From: Oscillospiraceae bacterium
GTDB taxonomy: Bacteria > Bacillota > Clostridia > Oscillospirales > Oscillospiraceae
Assembly (NCBI GenBank): GCA_902761635.1
Contig: CACWLG010000044.1
Location: forward strand, 1 to 37,466
Length of the DNA: 37,466 bases
Direction: 5' to 3'
The notes beneath the pieces are model-generated. The model made no database searches. It worked only from the letters and a program-made list of their open reading frames with translations, and was not told the DNA's origin. Numbering within the stretch: the first letter of the stretch is position 1; every line of letters begins with the position of its first letter. A program made the translations under genes and the position numbers. Positions 1 through 6,695 of this stretch are shown here, piece by piece.

Positions 1-126
1 TCTCAAAGAAATCTTTATAGTCATTCCTGACTTTAAGAACCCTTTTCTTGGTGCTTATTTAGCATAAGCTGTTCTTACATTGTTCAATTTTCAAGGTACT
101 CTCTGCGCTCGCCTTCTCGGCGGCAG
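1..126 (-). other. rRNA operon leader, reaching the 5' edge of 16S rRNA
   Basis: Read on the minus strand, this stretch contains ACCTTGAAAATTGAACAATG (plus 77-96), a string typical of Firmicute rRNA leaders, and it ends in TTTCTTTGAGA at the window edge. That ending matches the bases just before and inside the start of 16S rRNA (the usual continuation is GTTTGATCCTGG), so about the first 10 bases of 16S may lie at positions 1-10. Four strong promoters sit directly upstream and point into it. No rRNA body is present, so identity rests on the leader string, the edge sequence and promoter strength. Confidence 0.75.
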
Positions 127-133
127 CTTTGTT

Positions 134-162
134 ATTATAGCAAAGCTTTTTGAGTTTGTCAA
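134..162 (-). promoter_or_regulatory. rRNA promoter P1 (sigma-A)
   Basis: On the minus strand the -35 is TTGACA (plus 157-162) and the -10 is TATAAT (plus 134-139), with a 17-base spacer: a perfect consensus promoter. It is the one nearest the rRNA gene. The -10 lies in an imperfect inverted repeat made of AGCTTTG and CAAAGCT. Confidence 0.9.
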
Positions 163-242
163 GAACTTTTTTCAAATTCTTTTGAATTCTCTTGAAGCTC
201 TTTTCAACTTTCTCACTTGCCTCTTGGCTGAGCAGCTTTGCT

Positions 243-271
243 ATTTTAGCAGATCTGCTTGAGTTTGTCAA
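243..271 (-). promoter_or_regulatory. rRNA promoter P2 (sigma-A)
   Basis: Minus strand: TTGACA (plus 266-271), 17-base spacer, TAAAAT (plus 243-248). It lies 109 bases upstream of P1 and shares the flanking sequence (TTCTTGACAAACTCAA), so it is a copy of the same unit. Confidence 0.88.
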
Positions 272-352
272 GAACTTTTTTCGATTCGCCAGAATCTTTT
301 TCAAGTTCTGTTTTGACTTGCTCGTTCCGCCTTTCAGGTGAGCAGCTTTGTT

Positions 353-381
353 ATTATAACAAAGCTGTCTGGCTTTGTCAA
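353..381 (-). promoter_or_regulatory. rRNA promoter P3 (sigma-A)
   Basis: Minus strand: TTGACA (plus 376-381), 17-base spacer, TATAAT (plus 353-358). It lies 110 bases upstream of P2. The -10 is the centre of a 25-base palindrome (343-367) with 12-base arms that pair perfectly. Confidence 0.9.
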
Positions 382-457
382 GAGCTTTTTCGGGATTCGC
401 CAGAATCTTTTTTAAGCTCTTTGTTGACAAAATCGCCCTTCTCTCGAGCGCCAACGT

Positions 458-486
458 AATATAGCACCGAAAACGGCGAAAGTCAA
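458..486 (-). promoter_or_regulatory. rRNA promoter P4 (sigma-A), diverged copy
   Basis: Minus strand: TTGACT (plus 481-486), 17-base spacer, TATATT (plus 458-463). It lies 105 bases upstream of P3. The boxes and spacing are kept but the flanks differ, so it may be an independent promoter rather than a recent copy. Confidence 0.75.
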
Positions 487-524
487 CACTTTTTTTGAAG
501 TTTTTTCAAGTTCTTTTTTTGCCC

Positions 525-554
525 TAAATATTGTGCTTTATTTGGGATATACTA
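525..554 (+). promoter_or_regulatory. Candidate sigma-G/sigma-F promoter of the ger operon
   Basis: TAAATA (525-530), a 17-base spacer, then TATACTA (548-554) resembles the forespore promoter pattern (TGAATA or TGTATA, then CATACTA). Forespore expression is what germinant receptor operons use. The predicted transcript start, near 560-562, falls on or beside the ATG at 561. Confidence 0.5.
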
Positions 555-560
555 CACTAC

Positions 561-2051
561 ATGTATACGAACGCTTTTCAATCCGCCGCGGCTCTGCATA
601 CGCACCGCGCGCCGGTCTATCCCTTTATGATCTCCCTTGTCTCTCTGGAGGAGATCTTTTCAGCCTGCGCCGATTTTCAGACCCGTTCTCTGCGCCTTGG
701 TCTGGATTCCGGTCGCCTCGTCACGCTTTGCTGGGTGGAGGGTCTTGTCTCTGCCCAGATGCTGACGGAGGATGTGATCCGCCCGCTCACGAGCCTTGCC
801 CGTCTCCCGGAGGGGGACAGCCAGCGGCAGAGCCTGCTGCGCATTCTGGCAGGCGCTGTTTACAACTGCTCCGCCCGCTACAGGGAGACCATGGACGAGG
901 TAGTGGAGGATCTGACCCACGGCTGCTGCGTGCTGCTCTTTGAAAACACGGGGCAGGCCGTGAGCTTTGAGGCTCGCAGCGATGCACGCCGGGCGATCTC
1001 GGAGCCGACGCTGGAGAAATCCATCAAAGGCGCGAAGGACGCCTTCGTAGAAACGCTGCGTGTGAACACGGCGCTTGTGCGCCGGAAACTCTGCACCCCG
1101 AAGCTCAAGCTGGTTGAGTCGCAGATCGGACGCACAAGCCGCACAACGGTGGCTCTGTTTTATTTGGACGGGGCAGCCGATCCCGAGACGGCCGCAGTGC
1201 TTGGCCGCCGTCTTGACGCACTGGATGTGGAGGGGCTGCTCGCTGCCGGCATTCTGGAGGAGCGGCTGGCGGACGCGCCCGCTTCCCCCTTCCCGCAGCT
1301 GCTGCACACGGAGCGCCCGGATCGTTTCGCTCAATATATAATGGAAGGACGCATCGGCCTGCTGGTGGACGGGCTCCCCATCGGTCTGTGCACGCCGGCG
1401 ACACTCGCGGACTTTCTGCGGGGCACCGGCGACGGGAACAGCAACTGGCTCGTTGCCAGCGCCCTGACCCTGCTGCGCTGGCTGGCCTTCTTTCTGAGCA
1501 TGCTGCTGCCCGCTCTCTACGTTGCTATTGCCCTCTACCACCAGGAGATGATCCCCACGCGTCTGCTCCTGAGTGTCATTGAGGCCAAGCAGAGGGTACC
1601 CTTTTCCACAGCGCTGGAGGTGATCGGGATGCTTTTGAGCTTTGAACTTCTGCAGGAGGCCGGGCTGCACCTGCCGAATCCCATCGGCGACACCGTCTCC
1701 ATCATCGGCGCGCTGATCGTGGGTCAGTCCGCGGTAGAGGCGCGGGTAGTGTCCCCCATTGCCATCATTGTGGTGGCCTTTGCCGGCATTGCGGGCTACA
1801 CGCTGCCAAGCCAGGACCTGGGTGCGGCGGTGCGCCTGATCCGCATGGCTCTGGTGTTCGCCGCGGTGGCGGCGGGACTTTTCGGCGTGGGGTCGGCGCT
1901 CTGCCTGCTGCTTCTGCACCTGGCCGAGCTTGACAGTCTGGGCCATAACTACACTGCGCCCCTCTCCGACGGGGAGCCGCTGCCGTTCAGCCGCCTGCTC
2001 CTGCGGGGCCCCGGGCAGGAGGCGGACCCGGACAGGAGCCGAACGCTATGA
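561..2051 (+). CDS. gerA: Spore germination protein, GerA family (A subunit)
   Basis: This is the A subunit of a GerA-type nutrient germinant receptor in the spore inner membrane. The cytosolic N-terminal half has the family pattern around LDSGRLVTLCWVEGLV and the hallmark EPTLEKSIKGAKDAFVETL, followed by NTALVRRK. The C-terminal third carries several hydrophobic membrane segments, with the conserved LHLPNPIGDTVSIIGALIVG near the middle of them. The length (496 residues from ATG 561) fits the family. The start is uncertain: neither ATG 561, ATG 627 nor TTG 531 has a Shine-Dalgarno sequence. ATG 561 sits where a sporulation promoter would start transcription, so the message could be leaderless; ATG 627 gives a 474-residue product that still holds all conserved parts. 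The stop overlaps the next start (ATGA), so it is coupled to gerC. Confidence 0.93.
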   Translation: MYTNAFQSAAALHTHRAPVYPFMISLVSLEEIFSACADFQTRSLRLGLDSGRLVTLCWVEGLVSAQMLTEDVIRPLTSLARLPEGDSQRQSLLRILAGAVYNCSARYRETMDEVVEDLTHGCCVLLFENTGQAVSFEARSDARRAISEPTLEKSIKGAKDAFVETLRVNTALVRRKLCTPKLKLVESQIGRTSRTTVALFYLDGAADPETAAVLGRRLDALDVEGLLAAGILEERLADAPASPFPQLLHTERPDRFAQYIMEGRIGLLVDGLPIGLCTPATLADFLRGTGDGNSNWLVASALTLLRWLAFFLSMLLPALYVAIALYHQEMIPTRLLLSVIEAKQRVPFSTALEVIGMLLSFELLQEAGLHLPNPIGDTVSIIGALIVGQSAVEARVVSPIAIIVVAFAGIAGYTLPSQDLGAAVRLIRMALVFAAVAAGLFGVGSALCLLLLHLAELDSLGHNYTAPLSDGEPLPFSRLLLRGPGQEADPDRSRTL

Positions 2052-3196
2052 GAAAGGCTATGATCCTGCTGCTGTGCGCAGCTGAGCTTCTGCTCTTTAC
2101 CGGCAGGACCGGACTCCGGCACAATTACCGCGAGGTGGAGCAGCTCCTCGTGATCCAGACCATGGGCCTTGACACCATGCGCGGCGGCGTGACGCTCTCC
2201 CTCGCAGCGGCGGGAGAGAAGGACCGAGGCGTGGCCCGGATGAAGGCGGACGGAGTCTCGATCTCGGCAGCCATGGACCGTATCCGCGGCTATTCCTATG
2301 AGGAGGAGCTCTTCTGTCCTCACATCGGGCAGCTCCTGCTCGGGGAGAAAGCGGCGGAGCAGGGCATCGAGAGCACGCTTGCCTATATCAGCCGCTCGCC
2401 GGATTTGCGGCTGGATATACCGCTCTTTGTCGTGCGGGGCGGTACGGCGGCCGACGCGCTGATGAACGTCGGCACCGGGGAGAAGGGCATCAGTGATGTA
2501 ATGCAGATCGTGGAGCAGGACGTGAAGCGCCGGGGCGAGAGCGGTCTGACCACTGCGGCCCAGATCCTGCGGGACACGGCCCGCTGCGGCAGCGCGCTGA
2601 TCTGCGCCCTGAATCCCGGCCCCGCAGCGGAGACGCTCAGCGGGGCGGACGAGCAGAAGGAAGGCCCCGACGATCTCAGTATCGCTCCGCTGGGCTACGC
2701 GATCTTGCGGGAGGGGCGACTGTGCCGCTACCTGACCGAGGAGCAGGGCATTGCCGTGGGCTTTCTGAAAAACCGGGTGGGCCGCTCCACCGTACAGCTT
2801 CGGGACAGCCACGGCAATAACGCCGTGCTGGAGCTCAACGGCGGCTCCAGCCGCATTCGCCCCCTCTGGGAGGGGGACGTGCTGCGGGGTCTGGAGGTGC
2901 ACGCCGACGTCCGGGCCAGCATCCTGGAGCTTGGCGGGCGCAGCGCCCTGAAAGGGACGCAGGACGCAGACTACCTGACCGCGCAGCTGGAATCGCGCCT
3001 CGCCCGCTATCTCAGTGAAGCCCTGCAGGCCTCGAAGGATCTGAAAGCAGACTATCTCTGCCTTGCCGAGCAGGTGGAGCGCGCCGACCCCAAAGCTTAC
3101 CGCTCCCTGGGCCGTGACTTCGTGGATCTGCTGCCGGAGCTGGAGCTGGAGATCACGGTCAGCGCGAGGCTGAATCAGATGAGCGATATGATATAA
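2048..3196 (+). CDS. gerC: Spore germination protein, Ger(x)C family (C subunit)
   Basis: This is the C subunit of the germinant receptor, normally a lipoprotein on the outer face of the spore inner membrane. The N-terminus has a hydrophobic helix followed by NYREVEQLLVIQTMGLD, the family opening (usually CWDRRELND...GID). The later part matches the C-terminal GerAC domain (LEVHADVRASILELGG, then a helical tail). At 382 residues it is of normal size. The usual lipobox Cys is missing: where relatives have LSGCWD, this protein reads FTGRTGLRHN, and the only nearby Cys (residue 10) follows Leu rather than Gly, Ala or Ser. Its start overlaps the gerA stop by four bases (ATGA), so translation is coupled. 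gerB follows 12 bases after its stop. Confidence 0.9.
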   Translation: MRKAMILLLCAAELLLFTGRTGLRHNYREVEQLLVIQTMGLDTMRGGVTLSLAAAGEKDRGVARMKADGVSISAAMDRIRGYSYEEELFCPHIGQLLLGEKAAEQGIESTLAYISRSPDLRLDIPLFVVRGGTAADALMNVGTGEKGISDVMQIVEQDVKRRGESGLTTAAQILRDTARCGSALICALNPGPAAETLSGADEQKEGPDDLSIAPLGYAILREGRLCRYLTEEQGIAVGFLKNRVGRSTVQLRDSHGNNAVLELNGGSSRIRPLWEGDVLRGLEVHADVRASILELGGRSALKGTQDADYLTAQLESRLARYLSEALQASKDLKADYLCLAEQVERADPKAYRSLGRDFVDLLPELELEITVSARLNQMSDMI

Positions 3197-3208
3197 GGTG
3201 GTGACCCC

Positions 3209-4360
3209 ATGCGCGAGCAATACAACATGCGGCAGCTTTTGAGTCTCGGCACGGTGATCGCGCTGACACCCGCGCTGCGGCTCTTCCCTTCACGGGCCGC
3301 GCAGCTTGCCGGCAGGGCCGGGTGGCTGGCGGGACTCGCGGCGCTGCCGCTGGTGCTGGGCTGGGCCTGGGCCGCGGCCCGCTTCCTGGAGGCCATGCAG
3401 CCCGGGGAACAGCTCCCCGATCTGCTCCTGCGTCTGGGCGGGAAGGGCTTCGGCCGGCCGGCCCTCTGTGTTTTCGCTCTCTGGTGCCTGGTCTATGCGG
3501 GCTTTGTGCTGCGCTCTGGCGCGGACCGGCTTGTGGGGACCATCTATCCCGGGACCTCCCCGTGGCTTCTGAGCCAGCTCATGGGGCTCACAGCCCTGAT
3601 GGCGGCGCTCTCCACACCCCGGAGTCTCGTGCGAATGGGGCGGATGCTGCTGGGTCTTCTGCTGGGGGTCCTGCTGGCGCTGCTGACAGCCGCTTTTTTC
3701 TCCGCGGCCCCGGGCAATCTCCTGCCGGTAGGGCAGCCGGATCTGTGGCCGCTCCTCAAGGCGTTGCCCGTCCCGCTGGACATTGTGTCCGGGGCGGGCA
3801 CCGCCCTGTGCATGCTCGCGGGCGGGCTGAAGGACCGCTCCCGTCTCTTCCCGGCCCTGGGGCTCTGGAGCGCGGGCCTCTGCGCCCTGCTCTCGCTTCT
3901 GAGCGCCGCGGTGATTGGTGTCTTCGGCGACGCCCTCACCGCGCAGCTTGCCCGCCCCTTCTTTGTGCTGGTGCGCACGCTGACCTTCTTCCGCACGCTG
4001 GAGCGGGTGGAGGCGCTTGTGGTAATGCTCTGGATCTTCCCGGATTTTCTGATCACGGCCCTCTTTCTCTGGGCCGGGCAGTACAGTCTGCGGCTCCTGT
4101 GCGGCTACCGGCCGGATACCGCGCAGCATGCGCGCCTTGACATGGGCGAAGGGCGCTTTCTCATCTGGGTCTATGGCACGGCGGCGACAGTCCTCTCCCT
4201 CTTCCTCGGTCGGGAGCCTGCTGCGCTGGAGCGCTGGTCCGCCGCCTTCATCCCGGCGGGAAACCTCTGCATGGTGTTTGTGTTTCTCCCCCTGGTATAT
4301 CTTGCGGGGCGCAGGCAAAAGCCCGAGAGCGGCGGCACGTCATCCGCCTCCCGCAGTTGA
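3209..4360 (+). CDS. gerB: Spore germination protein, GerB family permease (B subunit)
   Basis: This is the B subunit of the receptor, from the amino acid/polyamine/organocation permease superfamily; in studied receptors it binds the nutrient germinant. It has 383 residues with about ten hydrophobic segments spread along the whole length, as expected for GerAB proteins (around 365 residues). The motif MLWIFPDFLITALFLWAG near residues 270-290 is typical of late family helices. Start ATG 3209 has AAGGTGGTG seven to eight bases upstream. The operon order here is A-C-B rather than A-B-C. No clear terminator follows; a new promoter begins inside the last codons. Confidence 0.92.
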   Translation: MREQYNMRQLLSLGTVIALTPALRLFPSRAAQLAGRAGWLAGLAALPLVLGWAWAAARFLEAMQPGEQLPDLLLRLGGKGFGRPALCVFALWCLVYAGFVLRSGADRLVGTIYPGTSPWLLSQLMGLTALMAALSTPRSLVRMGRMLLGLLLGVLLALLTAAFFSAAPGNLLPVGQPDLWPLLKALPVPLDIVSGAGTALCMLAGGLKDRSRLFPALGLWSAGLCALLSLLSAAVIGVFGDALTAQLARPFFVLVRTLTFFRTLERVEALVVMLWIFPDFLITALFLWAGQYSLRLLCGYRPDTAQHARLDMGEGRFLIWVYGTAATVLSLFLGREPAALERWSAAFIPAGNLCMVFVFLPLVYLAGRRQKPESGGTSSASRS

Positions 4361-4385
4361 CGGCTCTCCGCCCTTGTGGTAGAAT
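4357..4385 (+). promoter_or_regulatory. Sigma-A promoter for the 70-residue unknown protein
   Basis: TTGACG (4357-4362), 17-base spacer, TAGAAT (4380-4385). The -35 overlaps the gerB stop codon, so this gene can be made in vegetative cells separately from the ger operon. Confidence 0.65.
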
Positions 4386-4433
4386 AAGGACAGTTCCGAC
4401 GGGAATCATCCTGCCATGCAAGGAGGCTGTATT

Positions 4434-4646
4434 ATGGATTTCAGACACATGACCGTCAAGGACTGCTTTGCCAATCCCGCCTGCAAGGCGATCATCCAGG
4501 AGTACGCGCCCCAGATCATGAAATACCCCATCAAGCTCTTCAACAGAAAGAGCTGCGGTGAGATCTTTGATCTGGTGGTCAGCAAAAAGATCGTATCCGA
4601 GGATGTGGCCAGGACCATTGAGGCCAAGATCAACGAGATCCTGTAA
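4434..4646 (+). CDS. Small conserved-looking hypothetical protein (70 aa)
   Basis: The product is a 70-residue soluble, mostly helical protein starting MDFRHMTVKDCFANPACKAI and ending in a charged helix (VARTIEAKINEIL). I do not recognise a family with confidence. Start ATG 4434 is chosen over the in-frame ATG 4416 because AAGGAGG (4420-4426) sits exactly seven bases before 4434. It has its own promoter (4357-4385) and a terminator hairpin directly after, so it is a monocistronic unit between the germination operon and the convergent mgtC-like gene. It has two Cys residues (positions 11 and 17) and no membrane segment or signal peptide. Function unknown. Confidence 0.75.
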   Translation: MDFRHMTVKDCFANPACKAIIQEYAPQIMKYPIKLFNRKSCGEIFDLVVSKKIVSEDVARTIEAKINEIL

Positions 4647-4657
4647 GCACACAAAAC

Positions 4658-4693
4658 GCCCTCTTTTCCGCACAAGGAAAAAGAGGGCGGCTT
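4658..4693 (+). terminator. Intrinsic terminator between convergent genes
   Basis: The arms GCCCTCTTTTCC (4658-4669) and GGAAAAAGAGGGC (4676-4688) pair around a short loop and are followed by GGCTTTTTATT on the plus strand. It ends the 70-residue gene and may also serve the convergent mgtC-like gene, although the minus-strand T-run is weaker. Confidence 0.85.
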
Positions 4694-4694
4694 T

Positions 4695-5435
4695 TTATTC
4701 GTATTTGGTATAAAGGGGGCTGTTGCTGACGGAGAGGATATCCTCCCGCTCCGACATGAACTCCTTGATCTCGGCATAGGTGAGCGCCTTTTTGCGGCGG
4801 ATGGTGAGATCGTACTCCGTGGTCCCGTCCTTGCGGCGGGTGATCTTGCTGTCGGAAACCTGGGCATCCCAGGCCTTCATCTGTTCTTCCAGCGCCGTGT
4901 TGAAATCATAGCCGTTTTTCACCGTAAACTGCATGCGGTTGCCGGTATAGGTGTCTCCGAACACGGTAAAACGGTGCAGCAGAAGCTGCATACCCACCAT
5001 CATCAGAGTTGCGACGATGCCCACCATGAAAAGCCCGGCGCCCATGGCAAGGCCGATGCCCGCCGTGAGCCAGAGTCCCGCCGCGGTGGTCAGACCCTTG
5101 ACGCTGCCGCCGTTTTTGATGATGACGGCCGAGCACAGGAAGCTGATGCCGCTGACCACCTGGGCCGCCAAACGAGCCGAGTCTGCCCCGCGGGTGCCCG
5201 GGAAGTCACTGCCGTCCGGCAGGGTGAGGTCGACAAAGCCATATTTGGAGATGACCATGAACAGCGCCGCGGCAAAGCACACCACCAGATGCGTGCGCAC
5301 GCCCGCCTCCTTAAAGCGCTTGCTGCGCTCGATGCCGATGACAGCCCCGCAGCCTGCGGCCATCAGAAGGCGGAACATGAAATCCAGCTGCTGCATCGCC
5401 GAAAACTGCGCGTCTACATATTGTGACAGAACCAT
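4695..5435 (-). CDS. MgtC/SapB family membrane protein
   Basis: The N-terminal ~150 residues match the MgtC/SapB membrane domain: GCGAVIGIERSKRFKEAGVRTHLVV, then DSARLAAQVVSGISFL, then VKGLTTAAGLWLTAGIGLAMGAG, with about five membrane helices. The C-terminal ~90 residues form a soluble domain, as in longer family members. MgtC proteins are tied to growth in low magnesium and to inhibition of F-type ATPase in pathogens; most Firmicute homologues have no tested role. The usual GIGFLGAG is GISFLCSA here, a slight divergence. ATG 5435 has GGGAGGAGG at plus 5442-5450. A consensus promoter lies at 5593-5621, leaving a ~150-base structured leader. Confidence 0.88.
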   Translation of the reverse strand: MVLSQYVDAQFSAMQQLDFMFRLLMAAGCGAVIGIERSKRFKEAGVRTHLVVCFAAALFMVISKYGFVDLTLPDGSDFPGTRGADSARLAAQVVSGISFLCSAVIIKNGGSVKGLTTAAGLWLTAGIGLAMGAGLFMVGIVATLMMVGMQLLLHRFTVFGDTYTGNRMQFTVKNGYDFNTALEEQMKAWDAQVSDSKITRRKDGTTEYDLTIRRKKALTYAEIKEFMSEREDILSVSNSPLYTKYE

Positions 5436-5469
5436 ATCAAACCTCCTCCCGGGGGAAGATCAGAAATCC

Positions 5470-5546
5470 TTGAACGCAAAACAGGCAGCTCCCTGGCAGA
5501 AAGCGGACACGGCTTTTGCAGAAAGGTTTACACATTTGCGTTCAGG
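5470..5546 (-). promoter_or_regulatory. Structured 5' leader of the mgtC-like gene, candidate cis-regulatory RNA
   Basis: Within the leader, a perfect 10-base stem (plus 5471-5480 with 5535-5544) encloses a stem of about eight pairs with one bulge (5496-5504 with 5512-5519) and a small hairpin CAGG/CCTG (5482-5485 with 5492-5495). This would form a three-way junction. A further hairpin AAGAGTC/GGCTCTT lies closer to the transcript start (around 5554-5583). It does not match any riboswitch class I can recall with confidence. Confidence 0.5.
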
Positions 5547-5592
5547 AGTAGTATAAGAGCCGCGGCAAAGCCCCGACTCTTTTTATGCACGT

Positions 5593-5621
5593 ATTATAGG
5601 GATAAAACAGAGCCTTGTCAA
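5593..5621 (-). promoter_or_regulatory. Consensus sigma-A promoter of the mgtC-like gene
   Basis: Minus strand: TTGACA (plus 5616-5621), 17-base spacer, TATAAT (plus 5593-5598). A perfect match to consensus; transcription would begin near 5586. Confidence 0.88.
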
Positions 5622-5669
5622 TTGCCCGCTTCGCCAGTTTCCTCCGCCCCTTTTTGCGCAATTTGCACA

Positions 5670-5698
5670 TTGTGATACATTTTATCCTATGATATACT
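5670..5698 (+). promoter_or_regulatory. Sigma-A promoter of the DUF1275 gene
   Basis: TTGTGA (5670-5675), 17-base spacer, TATACT (5693-5698), about 30 bases before the start codon. It is divergent from the mgtC-like promoter. Confidence 0.6.
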
Positions 5699-5730
5699 GT
5701 GAACTCAAGGCACGTTTTAAGGAGAACCCT

Positions 5731-6381
5731 ATGAAGAGCAAGCCTGTACTTTTTCGCCGATACGGCGTATCCCTCGCCCTTGCCTCCGTGGGCGGTTTTC
5801 TGGAGGCCTATACCTATGTCACGCGCGACGGGGTCTTTGCCAACGCCCAGACCGGCAACATCGCCCGCATGGGCCTGAATCTCGCCCAGGGCAATGTGCT
5901 GCTGACCCTGCGCTACCTGGTCCCGGTCATTGCCTTCATTGCGGGGGTCACACTGTCCCTGCAGCTCAGGCAGCGGCGGCGCGACTGGGAGCGGATCATT
6001 CTGCTTCTGGAGATCGCGCTGCTGTTTCTGGTGGGGCTCATCCCCCCGGCCAGGCTCAGCGTCCTGGCTACGGTGACGGTCTCCTTTGTCTGCGCCATGC
6101 AGGTGGAGAGCTTCCGCAAATTCGGGGACAATTCCTTTGCCTCCACCATGTGTACCGGCAATCTGCGCATCGCCACCGAGCACCTCAACCGCTATTTTTC
6201 AACCAAGGATCCCGACGCGCTGCATATCAGCCTGCAGTACTACGGCATCGACCTCATGTTCGCCTGCGCGGTCCTGGTGGGCTACTGGGTCACCCGGGCC
6301 TTCGGCACACGCGCCGTCTGGTGGGCGCTGCTGGTGCCGGCGGCGCTGCTGATCCTGCTGCGCAGGGACGGAAAGGAGTGA
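5731..6381 (+). CDS. YoaK family membrane protein (DUF1275)
   Basis: A 216-residue integral membrane protein with about six hydrophobic segments. It matches the YoaK/DUF1275 family: SVGGFLEAYTYVTRDGVFANAQTGNIARMGLNLAQG near the N-terminus is the signature (GxxDaxxyl...vFvsnmTGNiv). A second conserved stretch, MQVESFRKFGDNSFASTMCTGNLR, lies near residues 120-145. No biochemical role is established for the family; it is thought to be a membrane transporter-like protein. Start ATG 5731 has AAGGAG at 5719-5724. An in-frame upstream extension to 5689 would overlap its own promoter and is rejected. The DUF4250 gene follows six bases after the stop, probably in one operon. Confidence 0.9.
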   Translation: MKSKPVLFRRYGVSLALASVGGFLEAYTYVTRDGVFANAQTGNIARMGLNLAQGNVLLTLRYLVPVIAFIAGVTLSLQLRQRRRDWERIILLLEIALLFLVGLIPPARLSVLATVTVSFVCAMQVESFRKFGDNSFASTMCTGNLRIATEHLNRYFSTKDPDALHISLQYYGIDLMFACAVLVGYWVTRAFGTRAVWWALLVPAALLILLRRDGKE

Positions 6382-6386
6382 GCCCC

Positions 6387-6560
6387 ATGCTGCCGAAGGA
6401 CCCCATGATCCTGCTGAGTGTGGTCAACACCCACCTGCGGGATGATTGCCCGAGCCTCGACGCCCTGTGCGAACGCCTGGACATTGAGCGTGAGGAGCTG
6501 GAGGCGAAGCTGAAAGCCGTCGGCTTTGCCTACGACGCCAAGCAGAACCGATTTCGATAA
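6387..6560 (+). CDS. DUF4250 domain-containing protein (57 aa)
   Basis: A tiny soluble protein beginning MLPKDPMILLSVVNTHLRDD, followed by a helix-turn-helix-like stretch (SLDALCERLDIEREELEAKL) and a short tail ending in NRFR. This matches DUF4250, a family of about 55-60 residues common in Clostridia and of unknown function. The LDALCERLDI...LEAKLKAVGF part resembles a winged or HTH fold, but there is no proof of DNA binding. ATG 6387 has GAAAGGAG nine bases upstream, overlapping the end of the DUF1275 gene. Confidence 0.85.
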   Translation: MLPKDPMILLSVVNTHLRDDCPSLDALCERLDIEREELEAKLKAVGFAYDAKQNRFR

Positions 6561-6636
6561 AGAGGTGCTGTGAAATCCGGCTCAGGGCATCGTCCCCGGG
6601 CTGCGGCGCACAGACAACATACCGCCCGTGTAAAAA

Positions 6637-6665
6637 CGTCCCCCGCGCTCTTCGCGCGGGGGACG
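6637..6665 (-). terminator. Intrinsic terminator of the SPRTG surface-protein gene
   Basis: A very strong GC hairpin, CGTCCCCCGCG pairing with CGCGGGGGACG around a small loop, is followed on the minus strand by TTTTTA. It ends the leftward gene at 6696 and may also stop rightward transcription from the DUF4250 gene. Confidence 0.85.
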
Positions 6666-6695
6666 CCCGTTTGTTATGCGGTTTTCAGTTCTTTA

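Larger units (their letters stand above)
134..414. repeat. Tandem ~110-base promoter-containing repeat, three copies
   Basis: Three imperfect direct copies each hold a promoter, an inverted repeat around its -10, and a short hairpin in the spacer. The spacer hairpins are AATTC/GAATT at 175-188, and GATTC/GAATC at 283-296 and 394-407. Copy starts by -10 position are 134, 243 and 353. The region is clearly AT-richer than the rest of the window. Confidence 0.8.

Noticed and set aside
59-459. Short open frames of 60-131 codons in the repeat region near the left end.
   Set aside because: They cover tandem promoters and repeats, are Lys/Leu or Phe/Leu-rich by composition, and lack ribosome sites.
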